Positions 23,165-36,469 of a stretch of DNA of 64,000 nt are shown here, piece after piece. The notes beneath the pieces are model-generated. The model worked only from the letters and a program-made list of their open reading frames with translations. It did no database searches and was not told where the DNA came from. Within the stretch, counting starts at the first letter, position 1. Every line of letters starts with the position of its first letter. The stretch lies in assembly GCF_051014685.1 (NCBI RefSeq), contig NW_027479432.1, positions 1 through 64,000 on the forward strand, read 5' to 3'. The translations under genes were made by a program, and so were the position numbers. The stretch is from Ptiloglossa arizonensis (lineage: Eukaryota; Arthropoda; Insecta; Hymenoptera; Colletidae).

Positions 23165-25360
23165 AAGCGTTTCTTACCTCCAAACTGCCATATCTCGCGA
23201 ACGGATTGACCAATCCGCAAAATTTCTGTTGCATCTGAAAGTAGAAACTCGCCCGATTACAACGATATGCGTACTTTTCCCCTAGGCCGTTGTAGTTATT
23301 CGTTTCCAGCATGAGAACTGCGAAAATTTTGGGTTTCTCAAGCGTTGCTTTCCTCCAAACTGCCATATCTCGCGAACGGATTGACCAATCCGCAAAATTT
23401 CTGTTGCATCTGAAAGTAGAAACTCGCCCGATTACAACCGTGTGCGTACTTTTCCCCTAGACCGTTCTAGTTATGCTTGTCGAGCATCAGAACTGCGAAA
23501 ATTTTGAGTTTCTCAAGCGTTTCTTACCCCCAAACTGCCATATCTCGCGAACGGATTGACCAATCCGAAAAATTTCTGTTGCATCTGAAAGTAGAAACCC
23601 GCCCGATTACAACGGTATGCGTACTTTTCCCCTAGGCCGTTCTGGTTATTCGTTTCGAGCATCAGAACTGTGATAATTTTGAGTTTCTCAACCGTTTCTT
23701 ACCTCCAAACTGCCATATCTCGCGAACGGATTGACCAATCCGCAAAATTTCTGTTGCATCTGAAAGTAGAAACTCGCCCGATTACAACGGTATGCGTACT
23801 TTTCCCCTAGGCCGTTCTAGTTATTCGTTTCGAGCATCAGAACTGCGAAAATTTTGAGTATCTCAAGCGTTTCTTACCTCCAAACTGCCATATCTCGCGA
23901 ATGGATTGACCAATCCGCAAAATTTCTGTTGCATCTGAAAGTAGAAACTCGCCCGATTACAACGGTATGCGTACTTTTCCCCTAGTCCGTTCTAGTTATT
24001 CGTTTCGAGCATCAGAAATGCGAAAATTTTGAGTTTCTCAAGCGTTTCTTACCTCCAAACTGCCATATCTCGCGAACGGATTGACCAATCCGCAAAATTT
24101 CTGTTGCATCTGAAAGTAGAAACTCGCCCGATTACAACGGTATGCGTACTTTTCCCCTAGGCCGCTCTAGTTATTCGTTTCGAGCATCAGAACTGCGAAA
24201 ATTTTGTGTTTCTCAAGTGTTTCATAATTCCGAACTGCCATATCTCGCGAACGGATTGACCAATCCGCAAAATTTCTGTTGCATCTGAGAGTAGAAACTC
24301 GCCCGATTACAACGGTATGCGTACTTTTCCCCTAGGCCCTTCTAGTTATTCGTTTCGAGCATCAGAACTGCGAAAATTTTGGGTTTCTCAAGCGTTGCTT
24401 ACCTCCAAACTGCCATATCTCGCGAACGGATTGACCAATCCGCAAAATTTCTGTTGCATCCGAAAGTAGAAACTCGCCCGATTACAACGGTATGCGTACT
24501 TTTCCCCTAGGCCGTTCTGGTTATTCGTTTTGAGCATCAGAACTGTGATAATTTTGAGTTTCTCAACCGTTTCTTACCTCCAAACTGCCATATCTCCCGA
24601 ACGGATTGACCAATTCGCAAAATTTCTGTTGCATCTGAAAGTAGAAAGTCGCCCGATTACAACGGTATGCGTACTTTTCCCCTAGTCTGTTCTAGTTATT
24701 CGTTTCGAGCATCAGAACTGCGAAAATGTTGAGTTTCTCAAGCGTTTCTTACATCCAAACTGCCATATCTCGCGAACGGATTGACCAATCCGCAAAATTT
24801 CTGATGCATCTGAAAGTAGAAACTCGCCCGATTACAACGGTATGCGTACTTTTCCCCTAGGCCGCTCTAGTTATTCGTTTCGAGCATCAGAACTGCGAAA
24901 ATTTTGTGTTTCTCAAGTGTTTCATAATTCCAAACTGCCATATCTCGCGAACGGATTGACCAATCCGCAAAATTTCTGTTGCATCTGAGAGTAGAAACTC
25001 GCCCGATTACAACGGTATGCGTACTTTTCCCCTAGGCCGTTCTAGTTATTCGTTTCGAGCATCAGAACTGCGAAAATTTTGAGTTTCATAAGCGTTTCTT
25101 ACCTCCAAACTGCCATATCTCGCGAATGGATTGACCAATCCGCAAAATTTCTGTTGCATCTGAAAGTCGAAGCTCGCCCGATTACAACGGTATGCGTACT
25201 TTTCCCCTAGTCCGCTCTAGCTATTCGTTTCGAGCATCAGAACTGCGAAAATTTTGAGTTTCTCAAGCGTTTCTTACCTCCAAACTGCCATATCTCGCGA
25301 ACAGATTGACCAATCCGCAAAATTTCTGTTGCATCTGAAAGTAGAAACTCGCCCGATTAC
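23165..25360 (+). repeat. 17-monomer-spaced block, copy 1
   Basis: Starts in the monomer with CAACGATATG and GGCCGTTGTAG followed by TTCCAGCATGAG. It continues through ACCCCCAAAC (23,527), GAAACCCGCC, CATAATTCC, GGCCCTTCTAG, CATCCGAAAG, CGTTTTGAGC, CAATTCGC, TAGTCTG, CTGATGCATC and TTTCATAAGCG (25,086). The same series recurs at 26,140-28,335, displaced 2,975 bp. Part of it (about 23,520-25,070) is found a third time at about 39,800-41,340. Confidence 0.82.
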
Positions 25361-25379
25361 AACTGTATGCGTACTTTTC

Positions 25380-26490
25380 CCCTAGTCCGTTCTAGTTATT
25401 CGTTTCGAGCATCAGAACTGCGAAAATTTTGAGTTTCTCAAGCGTTTCTTACCTCCAAACTGCCATATCTCGCGAACGGATTGACCAATCCGCAAAGTTT
25501 CTGTTGCATCTGAAAGTAGAAACTCGCCCGATTACAACGATATGCGTACTTTTCCCCTAGGCCGTTGTAGTTATTCGTTTCCAGCATGAGAACTGCGAAA
25601 ATTTTGGGTTTCTCAAGCGTTGCTTTCCTCCAAACTGCCATATCTCGCGAACGGATTGACCAATCCGCAAAATTTCTGTTGCATCTGAAAGTAGAAACTC
25701 GCCCGATTACAAAGGTATGCGTACTTTTCCCCTAGTCCGTTCTAGTTATTCGTTTCGAGCATCAGAACTGCGAAAATTTTGAGTTTCTCAAGCGTTTCTT
25801 ACCTCCAAACTGCCATATCTCGCGAACGGATTGACCAATCCGCAAAATTTCTGTTGCATCTGAAAGTAGAAACTCGCCCGATTACAAAGGTATGCGTACT
25901 TTTCCCCTAGTCCGTTCTAGTTATTCGTTTCGAGCATCAGAACTGCGAAAATTTTGAGTTTCTCAAGCGTTTCTTACCTCCAAACTGCCATATCTCGCGA
26001 ACGGATTGACCAATCCGCAAAATTTCTGTTGCATCTGAAAGTAGAAACCCGCCCGATTACAACGGTATGCGTACTTTTCCCCTAGGCCGTTCTGGTTATT
26101 CGTTTCGAGCATCAGAACTTTGATAATTTTGAGTTTCTCAACCGTTTCTTACCTCCAAACTGCCATATCTCGCGAACGGATTGACCAATCCGCAAAATTT
26201 CTGTTGCATCTGAAAGTAGAAACTCGCCCGATTACAACGATATGCGTACTTTTCCCCTAGGCCGTTGTAGTTATTCGTTTCCAGCATGAGAACTGCGAAA
26301 ATTTTGGGTTTCTCAAGCGTTGCTTTCCTCCAAACTGCCATATCTCGCGAACGGATTGACCAATCCGCAAAATTTCTGTTGCATCTGAAAGTAGAAACTC
26401 GCCCGATTACAACCGTATGCGTACTTTTCCCCTAGACCGTTCTAGTTATGCTTGTCGAGCATCAGAACTGCGAAAATTTTGAGTTTCTCA
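25380..26490 (+). repeat. Block with a pair of TTCCAGCATGAG monomers 700 bp apart, copy 1
   Basis: Includes GCAAAGTTTCTG (25,493), then CAACGATATG/GGCCGTTGTAG/TTCCAGCATGAG/TTTTGGG/CGTTGCTTTCC, two ACAAAGG/TAGTCCG monomers, a GAAACCCGCC monomer with AACTTTGATAATT, and a second TTCCAGCATGAG monomer. The same 4-monomer pairing recurs at 28,588/29,288, 32,613/33,313 and 38,739/39,439. Confidence 0.78.
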
Positions 26491-28335
26491 AGCGTTTCTT
26501 ACCCCCAAACTGCCATATCTCGCGAACGGATTGACCAATCCGAAAAATTTCTGTTGCATCTGAAAGTAGAAACCCGCCCGATTACAACGGTATGCGTACT
26601 TTTCCCCTAGGCCGTTCTGGTTATTCGTTTCGAGCATCAGAACTGTGATAATTTTGAGTTTCTCAACCGTTTCTTACCTCCAAACTGCCATATCTCGCGA
26701 ACGGATTGACCAATCCGCAAAATTTCTGTTGCATCTGAAAGTAGAAACTCGCCCGATTACAACGGTATGCGTACTTTTCCCCTAGGCCGTTCTAGTTATT
26801 CGTTTCGAGCATCAGAACTGCGAAAATTTTGAGTTTCTCAAGCGTTTCTTACCTCCAAACTGCCATATCTCGCGAATGGATTGACCAATCCGCAAAATTT
26901 CTGTTGCATCTGAAAGTAGAAACTCGCCCGATTACAACGGTATGCGTACTTTTCCCCTAGTCCGTTCTAGTTATTCGTTTCGAGCATCAGAAGTGCGAAA
27001 ATTTTGAGTTTCTCAAGCGTTTCTTACCTCCAAACTGCCATATCTCGCGAACGGATTGACCAATCCGCAAAATTTCTGTTGCATCTGAAAGTAGAAACTC
27101 GCCCGATTACAACGGTATGCGTACTTTTCCCCTAGGCCGCTCTAGTTATTCGTTTCGAGCATCAGAACTGCGAAAATTTTGTGTTTCTCAAGTGTTTCAT
27201 AATTCCAAACTGCCATATCTCGCGAACGGATTGACCAATCCGCAAAATTTCTGTTGCATCTGAGAGTAGAAACTCGCCCGATTACAACGGTATGCGTACT
27301 TTTCCCCTAGGCCCTTCTAGTTATTCGTTTCGAGCATCAGAACTGCGAAAATTTTGGGTTTCTCAAGCGTTGCTTACCTGCAAACTGCCATATCTCGCGA
27401 ACGGATTGACCAATCCGCAAAATTTCTGTTGCATCCGAAAGTAGAAACTCGCCCGATTACAACGGTATGCGTACTTTTCCCCTAGGCCGTTCTGGTTATT
27501 CGTTTTGAGCATCAGAACTGTGATAATTTTGAGTTTCTCAACCGTTTCTTCCCTCCAAACTGCCATATCTCGCGAACGGATTGACCAATTCGCAAAATTT
27601 CTGTTGCATCTGAAAGTAGAAAGTCGCCCGATTACAACGGTATGCGTACTTTTCCCCTAGTCTGTTCTAGTTATTCGTTTCGAGCATCAGAACTGCGAAA
27701 ATGTTGAGTTTCTCAAGCGTTTCTTACATCCAAACTGCCATATCTCGCGAACGGATTGACCAATCCGCAAAATTTCTGATGCATCTGAAAGTAGAAACTT
27801 GCCCGATTACAACGGTATGCGTACTTTTCCCCTAGGCCGCTCTGGTTATTCGTTTCGAGCATCAGAACTGCGAAAATTTTGTGTTTCTCAAGTGTTTCAT
27901 AATTCCAAACTGCCATATCTCGCGAACGGATTGACCAATCCGCAAAATTTCTGTTGCATCTGAGAGTAGAAACTCGCCCGATTACAACGGTATGCGTACT
28001 TTTCCCCTAGGCCGTTCTAGTTATTCGTTTCGAGCATCAGAACTGCGAAAATTTTGAGTTTCATAAGCGTTTCTTACCTCCAAACTGCCATATCTCGCGA
28101 ATGGATTGACCAATCCGCAAAATTTCTGTTGCATCTGAAAGTCGAAGCTCGCCCGATTACAACGGTATGCGTACTTTTCCCCTAGTCCGTTCTAGTTATT
28201 CGTTTCGAGCATCAGAACTGCGAAAATTTTGAGTTTCTCAAGCGTTTCTTACCTCCAAACTGCCATATCTCGCGAACAGATTGACCAATCCGCAAAATTT
28301 CTGTTGCATCTGAAAGTAGAAACTCGCCCGATTAC
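26140..28335 (+). repeat. 17-monomer-spaced block, copy 2
   Basis: Copy of 23,165-25,360 with scattered differences: AGAAGTGCG (26,990) for AGAAATGCG, TTACCTGCAAAC (27,376), CTTCCCTCCAAAC (27,548), ACTTGCCCG (27,798). It ends where CAACTGTATG/TAGTCCG of copy 1 is replaced by CAACGGTATG/GGCTGTTCTAG, so the junction lies near 28,335. Confidence 0.82.
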
Positions 28336-28529
28336 AACGGTATGCGTACTTTTCCCCTAGGCTGTTCTAGTTATTCGTTTCGAGCATCAGAACTGCGAAA
28401 ATGTTGAGTTTCTCAAGCGTTTCTTACATCCAAACTGCCATATCTCGCGAACGGATTGACCAATCCGCAAAATTTCTGATGCATCTGAAAGTAGAAACTC
28501 GCCCGATTACAACGGTATGCGTACTTTTC

Positions 28530-29640
28530 CCCTAGGCCGCTCTAGCTATTCGTTTCGAGCATCAGAACTGCGAAAATTTTGAGTTTCTCAAGCGTTTCTT
28601 ACCTCCAAACTGCCATATCTCGCGAACGGATTGACCAATCCGCAAAGTTTCTGTTGCATCTGAAAGTAGAAACGCGCCCGATTACAACGATATGCGTACT
28701 TTTCCCCTAGGCCGTTGTAGTTATTCGTTTCCAGCATGAGAACTGCGAAAATTTTGGGTTTCTCAAGCGTTGCTTTCCTCCAAACTGCCATATCTCGCGA
28801 ACGGATTGACCAATCCGCAAAATTTCTGTTGCATCTGAAAGTAGAAACTCGCCCTATTACAAAGGTATGCGTACTTTTCCCCTAGTCCGTTCTAGTTATT
28901 CGTTTCGAGCATCAGAACTGCGAAAATTTTGAGTTTCTCAAGCGTTTCTTACCTCCAAACTGCCATATCTCGCGAACGGATTGACCAATCCGCAAAATTT
29001 CTGTTGCATCTGAAAGTAGAAACTCGCCCGATTACAAAGGTATGCGTACTTTTCCCCTAGTCCGTTCTAGTTATTCGTTTCGAGCATCAGAACTGCGAAA
29101 ATTTTGAGTTTCTCAAGCGTTTCTTACCTCCAAACTGCCATATCTCGCGAACGGATTGACCAATCCGCAAAATTTCTGTTGCATCTGAAAGTAGAAACCC
29201 GCCCGATTACAACGGTATGCGTACTTTTCCCCTAGGCCGTTCTGGTTATTCGTTTCGAGCATCAGAACTTTGATAATTTTGAGTTTCTCAACCGTTTCTT
29301 ACCTCCAAACTGCCATATCTCGCGAACGGATTGACCAATCCGCAAAATTTCTGTTGCATCTGAAAGTAGAAACTCGCCCGATTACAACGATATGCGTACT
29401 TTTCCCCTAGGCCGTTGTAGTTATTCGTTTCCAGCATGAGAACTGCGAAAATTTTGGGTTTCTGAAGCGTTGCTTTCCTCCAAACTGCCATATCTCGCGA
29501 ACGGATTGACCAATCCGCAAAATTTCTGTTGCATCTGAAAGTAGAAACTCGCCCGATTACAACCGTATGCGTACTTTTCCCCTAGACCGTTCTAGTTATG
29601 CTTGTCGAGCATCAGAACTGCGAAAATTTTGAGTTTCTCA
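28530..29640 (+). repeat. Same block, copy 2
   Basis: Displaced 18 monomers from 25,380-26,490. It shares the AACTTTGATAATT variant (29,267). It differs by GAAACGCGCC (28,670), GCCCTATTAC (28,852) and TTTCTGAAGCG (29,460). The last is shared only with 34,011, which ties this copy to the 33.8-kb region. Confidence 0.78.
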
Positions 29641-31690
29641 AGCGTTTCTTACCTCCAAACTGCCATATCTCGCGAACGGATTGACCAATCCGCAAAATTT
29701 CTGTTGCATCTGAAAGTAGAAACTCGCCCGATTACAACGGTATGCGTACTTTTCCCCTAGGCCGCTCTAGTTATTCGTTTCGAGCATCAGAACTGCGAAA
29801 ATTTTGTGTTTCTCAAGTGTTTCATAATTCCAAACTGCCATATCTCGCGAACGGATTGACCAATCCGCAAAATTTCTGTTGCATCTAAGAGTAGAAACTC
29901 GCCCGATTACAACGGTATGCGTACTTTTCCCCTAGGCCCTTCTAGTTATTCGTTTCGAGCATCAGAACTGCGAAAATTTTGTGTTTCTCAAGCGTTGCTT
30001 ACCTCCAAACTGCCATATCTCGCGAACGGATTGACCAATCCGCAAAATTTCTGTTGCATCCGAAAGTAGAAACTCGCCCGATTACAACGGTATGCGTACT
30101 TTTCCCCTAGGCCGTTCTGGTTATTCGTTTTGAGCATCAGAACTGTGATAATTTTGAGTTTCTCAACCGTTTCTTACCTCCAAACTGCCATATCTCGCGA
30201 ACGGATTGACCAATTCGCAAAATTTCTGTTGCATCTGAAAGTAGAAAGTCGCCCTATTACAACGGTATGCGTACTTTTCCCCTAGTCTGTTCTAGTTATT
30301 CGTTTCGAGCATCAGAACTGCGAAAATGTTGAGTTTCTCAAGCGTTTCTTACATCCAAACTGCCATATCTCGCGAACGGATTGACCAATCCGCAAAATTT
30401 CTGATGCATCTGAAAGTAGAAACTCGCCCGATTACAACGGTATGCGTACTTTTCCCCTAGGCCGCTCTAGCTATTCGTTTCGAGCATCAGAACTGCGAAA
30501 ATTTTGAGTTTCTCAAGCGTTTCTTACCTCCAAACTGCCATATCTCGCGAACGGATTGACCAATCCGCAAAGTTTCTGTTGCATCTGAAAGTAGAAACGC
30601 GCCCGATTACAACGATATGCGTACTTTTCCCCTAGGCCGTTGTAGTTATTCGTTTCCAGCATGAGAACTGCGAAAATTTTGGGTTTCTCAAGCGTTGCTT
30701 TCCTCCAAACTGCCATATCTCGCGAACGGATTGACCAATCCGCAAAATTTCTGTTGCATCTGAAAGTAGAAACTCGCCCGATTACAACCGTATGCGTACT
30801 TTTCCCCTAGACCGTTCTAGTTATGCTTGTCGAGCATCAGAACTGCGAAAATTTTGAGTTTCTCAAGCGTTTCTTACCTCCAAACTGCCATATCTCGCGA
30901 ACGGATTGACCAATCCGCAAAATTTCTGTTGCATCTGAAAGTAGAAACTCGCCCGATTACAACGGTATGCGTACTTTTCCCCTAGGCCGCTCTAGTTATT
31001 CGTTTCGAGCATCAGAACTGCGAAAATTTTGTGTTTCTCAAGTGTTTCATAATTCCAAACTGCCATATCTCGCGAACGGATTGACCAATCCGCAAAATTT
31101 CTGTTGCATCTAAGAGTAGAAACTCGCCCGATTACAACGGTATGCGTACTTTTCCCCTAGGCCCTTCTAGTTATTCGTTTCGAGCATCAGAACTGCGAAA
31201 ATTTTGTGTTTCTCAAGCGTTGCTTACCTCCAAACTGCCATATCTCGCGAACGGATTGACCAATCCGCAAAATTTCTGTTGCATCCGAAAGTAGAAACTC
31301 GCCCGATTACAACGGTATGCGTACTTTTCCCCTAGGCCGTTCTGGTTATTCGTTTTGAGCATCAGAACTGTGATAATTTTGAGTTTCTCAACCGTTTCTT
31401 ACCTCCAAACTGCCATATCTCGCGAACGGATTGACCAATTCGCAAAATTTCTGTTGCATCTGAAAGTAGAAAGTCGCCCTATTACAACGGTATGCGTACT
31501 TTTCCCCTAGTCTGTTCTAGTTATTCGTTTCGAGCATCAGAACTGCGAAAATGTTGAGTTTCTCAAGCGTTTCTTACATCCAAACTGCCATATCTCGCGA
31601 ACGGATTGACCAATCCGCAAAATTTCTGATGCATCTGAAAGTAGAAACTCGCCCGATTACAACGGTATGCGTACTTTTCCCCTAGGCCGC
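29270..31690 (+). repeat. Seven-monomer (1,225-bp) tandem duplication
   Basis: A heptamer with GCCGCTCTAG, CATAATTCC, CATCTAAGAG, GGCCCTTCTAG, TTTTGTG...CGTTGCTT, CATCCGAAAG, CGTTTTGAGC, CAATTCGC, GCCCTATTAC, TAGTCTG, AATGTTGAG, ACATCC and CTGATGCATC runs twice, with the rare CATCTAAGAG at about 29,883 and 31,108. The second copy diverges at GCCGCTCTGGTT (31,686), where the first has GCCGCTCTAGCT. The same heptamer spacing recurs at 33,838-35,063. Confidence 0.8.
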
Positions 31691-33935
31691 TCTGGTTATT
31701 CGTTTCGAGCATCAGAACTGCGAAAATTTTGTGTTTCTCAAGTGTTTCATAATTCCAAACTGCCATATCTCGCGAACGGATTGACCAATCCGCAAAATTT
31801 CTGTTGCATCTGAGAGTAGAAACTCGCCCGATTACAACGGTATGCGTACTTTTCCCCTAGGCCGTTCTAGTTATTCGTTTCGAGCATCAGAACTGCGAAA
31901 ATTTTGAGTTTCATAAGCGTTTCTTACCTCCAAACTGCCATATCTCGCGAATGGATTGACCAATCCGCAAAATTTCTGTTGCATCTGAAAGTCGAAGCTC
32001 GCCCGATTACAACGGTATGCGTACTTTTCCCCTAGTCCGTTCTAGTTATTCGTTTCGAGCATCAGAACTGCGAAAATTTTGAGTTTCTCAAGCGTTTCTT
32101 ACCTCCAAACTGCCATATCTCGCGAACAGATGGACCAATCCGCAAAATTTCTGTTGCATCTGAAAGTAGAAACTCGCCCGATTACAACGGTATGCGTACT
32201 TTTCCCCTAGGCTGTTCTAGTTATTCGTTTCGAGCATCAGAACTGCGAAAATGTTGAGTTTCTCAAGCGTTTCTTACATCCAAACTGCCATATCTCGCGA
32301 ACGGATTGACCAATCCGCAAAATTTCTGATGCATCTGAAAGTAGAAACTCGCCCGATTACAACGGTATGCGTACTTTTCCCCTAGGCCGCTCTAGCTATT
32401 CGTTTCGAGCATCAGAACTGCGAAAATTTTGAGTTTCTCAAGCGTTTCTTACCTCCAAACTGCCATATCTCGCGAACAGATTGACCAATCCCCAAAATTT
32501 CTGTTGCATCTGAAAGTAGAAACTCGCCCGATTACAACTGTATGCGTACTTTTCCCCTAGTCCGTTCTAGTTATTCGTTTCGAGCATCAGAACTGCGAAA
32601 ATTTTGAGTTTCTCAAGCGTTTCTTACCTCCAAACTGCCATATCTCGCGAACGGATTGACCAATCCGCAAAGTTTCTGTTGCATCTGAAAGTAGAAACGC
32701 GCCCGATTACAACGATATGCGTACTTTTCCCCTAGGCCGTTGTAGTTATTCGTTTCCAGCATGAGAACTGCGAAAATTTTGGGTTTCTCAAGCGTTGCTT
32801 TCCTCCAAACTGCCATATCTCGCGAACGGATTGACCAATCCGCAAAATTTCTGTTGCATCTGAAAGTAGAAACTCGCCCGATTACAAAGGTATGCGTACT
32901 TTTCCCCTAGTCCGTTCTAGTTATTCGTTTCGAGCATCAGAACTGCGAAAATTTTGAGTTTCTCAAGCGTTTCTTACCTCCAAACTGCCATATCTCGCGA
33001 ACGGATTGACCAATCCGCAAAATTTCTGTTGCATCTGAAAGTAGAAACTCGCCCGATTACAAAGGTATGCGTACTTTTCCCCTAGTCCGTTCTAGTTATT
33101 CGTTTCGAGCATCAGAACTGCGAAAATTTTGAGTTTCTCAAGCGTTTCTTACCTCCAAACTGCCATATCTCGCGAACGGATTGACCAATCCGCAAAATTT
33201 CTGTTGCATCTGAAAGTAGAAACCCGCCCGATTACAACGGTATGCGTACTTTTCCCCTAGGCCGTTCTGGTTATTCGTTTCGAGCATCAGAACTGTGATA
33301 ATTTTGAGTTTCTCAACCGTTTCTTACCTCCAAACTGCCATATCTCGCGAAGGGATTGACCAATCCGCAAAATTTCTGTTGCATCTGAAAGTAGAAACTC
33401 GCCCGATTACAACGATATGCGTACTTTTCCCCTAGGCCGTTGTAGTTATTCGTTTCCAGCATGAGAACTGCGAAAATTTTGGGTTTCTCAAGCGTTGCTT
33501 TCCTCCAAACTGCCATATCTCGCGAACGGATTGACCAATCCGCAAAATTTCTGTTGCATCTGAAAGTAGAAACTCGCCCGATTACAACCGTATGCGTACT
33601 TTTCCCCTAGACCGTTCTAGTTATGCTTGTCGAGCATCAGAACTGCGAAAATTTTGAGTTTCTCAAGCGTTTCTTACCCCCAAACTGCCATATCTCGCGA
33701 ACGGATTGACCAATCCGAAAAATTTCTGTTGCATCTGAAAGTAGAAACCCGCCCGATTACAACGGTATGCGTACTTTTCCCCTAGGCCGTTCTGGTTATT
33801 CGTTTCGAGCATCAGAACTGTGATAATTTTGAGTTTCTCAACCGTTTCTTACCTCCAAACTGCCATATCTCGCGAACGGATTGACCAATCCGCAAAATTT
33901 CTGTTGCATCTGAAAGTAGAAACTCGCCCGATTAC
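29995..33935 (+). repeat. Large 3.9-kb block, copy 1 (repeated 6,126 bp downstream)
   Basis: About 22.5 monomers repeated at 36,121-40,061, at 35 monomers plus one base. Shared rare variants include CATCTAAGAG, GCCGCTCTGGTT, TTTCATAAGCG (31,911 and 38,037), GAACAGATGGACC (32,116 and about 38,242) and AATCCCCAAAATT with GAACAGATTG (about 32,490 and 38,616). The extra base comes from small indels at 34,245 (-1), 34,482 (+1) and 35,375 (+1), all lying between the two copies. Confidence 0.85.
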
Positions 33936-35769
33936 AACGATATGCGTACTTTTCCCCTAGGCCGTTGTAGTTATTCGTTTCCAGCATGAGAACTGCGAAA
34001 ATTTTGGGTTTCTGAAGCGTTGCTTTCCTCCAAACTGCCATATCTCGCGAACGGATTGACCAATCCGCAAAATTTCTGTTGCATCTGAAAGTAGAAACTC
34101 GCCCGATTACAACCGTATGCGTACTTTTCCCCTAGACCGTTCTAGTTATGCTTGTCGAGCATCAGAACTGCGAAAATTTTGAGTTTCTCAAGCGTTTCTT
34201 ACCTCCAAACTGCCATATCTCGCGAACGGATTGACCAATCCGCAAATTTCTGTTGCATCTGAAAGTAGAAACTCGCCCGATTACAACGGTATGCGTACTT
34301 TTCCCCTAGGCCGCTCTAGTTATTCGTTTCGAGCATCAGAACTGCGAAAATTTTGTGTTTCTCAAGTGTTTCATAATTCCAAACTGCCATATCTCGCGAA
34401 CGGATTGACCAATCCGCAAAATTTCTGTTGCATCTAAGAGTAGAAACTCGCCCGATTACAACGGTATGCGTACTTTTCCCCGTAGGCCCTTCTAGTTATT
34501 CGTTTCGAGCATCAGAACTGCGAAAATTTTGTGTTTCTCAAGCGTTGCTTACCTCCAAACTGCCATATCTCGCGAACGGATTGACCAATCCGCAAAATTT
34601 CTGTTGCATCCGAAAGTAGAAACTCGCCCGATTACAACGGTATGCGTACTTTTCCCCTAGGCCGTTCTGGTTATTCGTTTTGAGCATCAGAACTGTGATA
34701 ATTTTGAGTTTCTCAACCGTTTCTTACCTCCAAACTGCCATATCTCGCGAACGGATTGACCAATTCGCAAAATTTCTGTTGCATCTGAAAGTAGAAAGTC
34801 GCCCTATTACAACGGTATGCGTACTTTTCCCCTAGTCTGTTCTAGTTATTCGTTTCGAGCATCAGAACTGCGAAAATGTTGAGTTTCTCAAGCGTTTCTT
34901 ACATCCAAACTGCCATATCTCGCGAACGGATTGACCAATCCGCAAAATTTCTGATGCATCTGAAAGTAGAAACTCGCCCGATTACAACGGTATGCGTACT
35001 TTTCCCCTAGGCCGCTCTAGCTATTCGTTTCGAGCATCAGAACTGCGAAAATTTTGAGTTTCTCAAGCGTTTCTTACCTCCAAACTGCCATATCTCGCGA
35101 ACGGATTGACCAATCCGCAAAGTTTCTGTTGCATCTGAAAGTAGAAACGCGCCCGATTACAACGATATGCGTACTTTTCCCCTAGGCCGTTGTAGTTATT
35201 CGTTTCCAGCATGAGAACTGCGAAAATTTTGGGTTTCTCAAGCGTTGCTTTCCTCCAAACTGCCATATCTCGCGAACGGATTGACCAATCCGCAAAATTT
35301 CTGTTGCATCTGAAAGTAGAAACTCGCCCGATTACAACCGTATGCGTACTTTTCCCCTAGACCGTTCTAGTTATGGCTTGTCGAGCATCAGAACTGCGAA
35401 AATTTTGAGTTTCTCAAGCGTTTCTTACCTCCAAACTGCCATATCTCGCGAACGGATTGACCAATCCGCAAAATTTCTGTTGCATCTGAAAGTAGAAACT
35501 CGCCCGATTACAACGGTATGCGTACTTTTCCCCTAGGCCGCTCTAGTTATTCGTTTCGAGCATCAGAACTGCGAAAATTTTGTGTTTCTCAAGTGTTTCA
35601 TAATTCCAAACTGCCATATCTCGCGAACGGATTGACCAATCCGCAAAATTTCTGTTGCATCTAAGAGTAGAAACTCGCCCGATTACAACGGTATGCGTAC
35701 TTTTCCCCTAGGCCCTTCTAGTTATTCGTTTCGAGCATCAGAACTGCGAAAATTTTGTGTTTCTCAAGC
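33936..35769 (+). repeat. Satellite segment between the two large copies, repeating earlier monomers
   Basis: Matches 29,386-30,860 at 26 monomers displacement, including TTTCTGAAGCG (34,011) and CATCTAAGAG (34,434), and then matches itself 1,225 bp on. Three single-base register shifts sit here: CGCAAATTTC (one A short, 34,245), TTTTCCCCGTAGG (extra G, 34,482) and TTATGGCTTG (extra G, 35,375). Otherwise ordinary satellite. Confidence 0.78.
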
Positions 35770-36469
35770 GTTGCTTACCTCCAAACTGCCATATCTCGCG
35801 AACGGATTGACCAATCCGCAAAATTTCTGTTGCATCCGAAAGTAGAAACTCGCCCGATTACAACGGTATGCGTACTTTTCCCCTAGGCCGTTCTGGTTAT
35901 TCGTTTTGAGCATCAGAACTGTGATAATTTTGAGTTTCTCAACCGTTTCTTACCTCCAAACTGCCATATCTCGCGAACGGATTGACCAATTCGCAAAATT
36001 TCTGTTGCATCTGAAAGTAGAAAGTCGCCCTATTACAACGGTATGCGTACTTTTCCCCTAGTCTGTTCTAGTTATTCGTTTCGAGCATCAGAACTGCGAA
36101 AATGTTGAGTTTCTCAAGCGTTGCTTACCTCCAAACTGCCATATCTCGCGAACGGATTGACCAATCCGCAAAATTTCTGTTGCATCCGAAAGTAGAAACT
36201 CGCCCGATTACAACGGTATGCGTACTTTTCCCCTAGGCCGTTCTGGTTATTCGTTTTGAGCATCAGAACTGTGATAATTTTGAGTTTCTCAACCGTTTCT
36301 TACCTCCAAACTGCCATATCTCGCGAACGGATTGACCAATTCGCAAAATTTCTGTTGCATCTGAAAGTAGAAAGTCGCCCTATTACAACGGTATGCGTAC
36401 TTTTCCCCTAGTCTGTTCTAGTTATTCGTTTCGAGCATCAGAACTGCGAAAATGTTGAGTTTCTCAAGC
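35770..36469 (+). repeat. Two-monomer (350-bp) tandem duplication
   Basis: The dimer CGTTGCTTACCTCC...CATCCGAAAG...GGCCGTTCTGG...CGTTTTGAGC...GTGATAATT, then CAATTCGC...GAAAGTCGCCCTATTAC...TAGTCTG...AATGTTGAG occurs at 35,770-36,119 and again at 36,120-36,469, apparently identical. Corresponding arrays elsewhere (for example 29,995-30,345) have the dimer once. Confidence 0.82.
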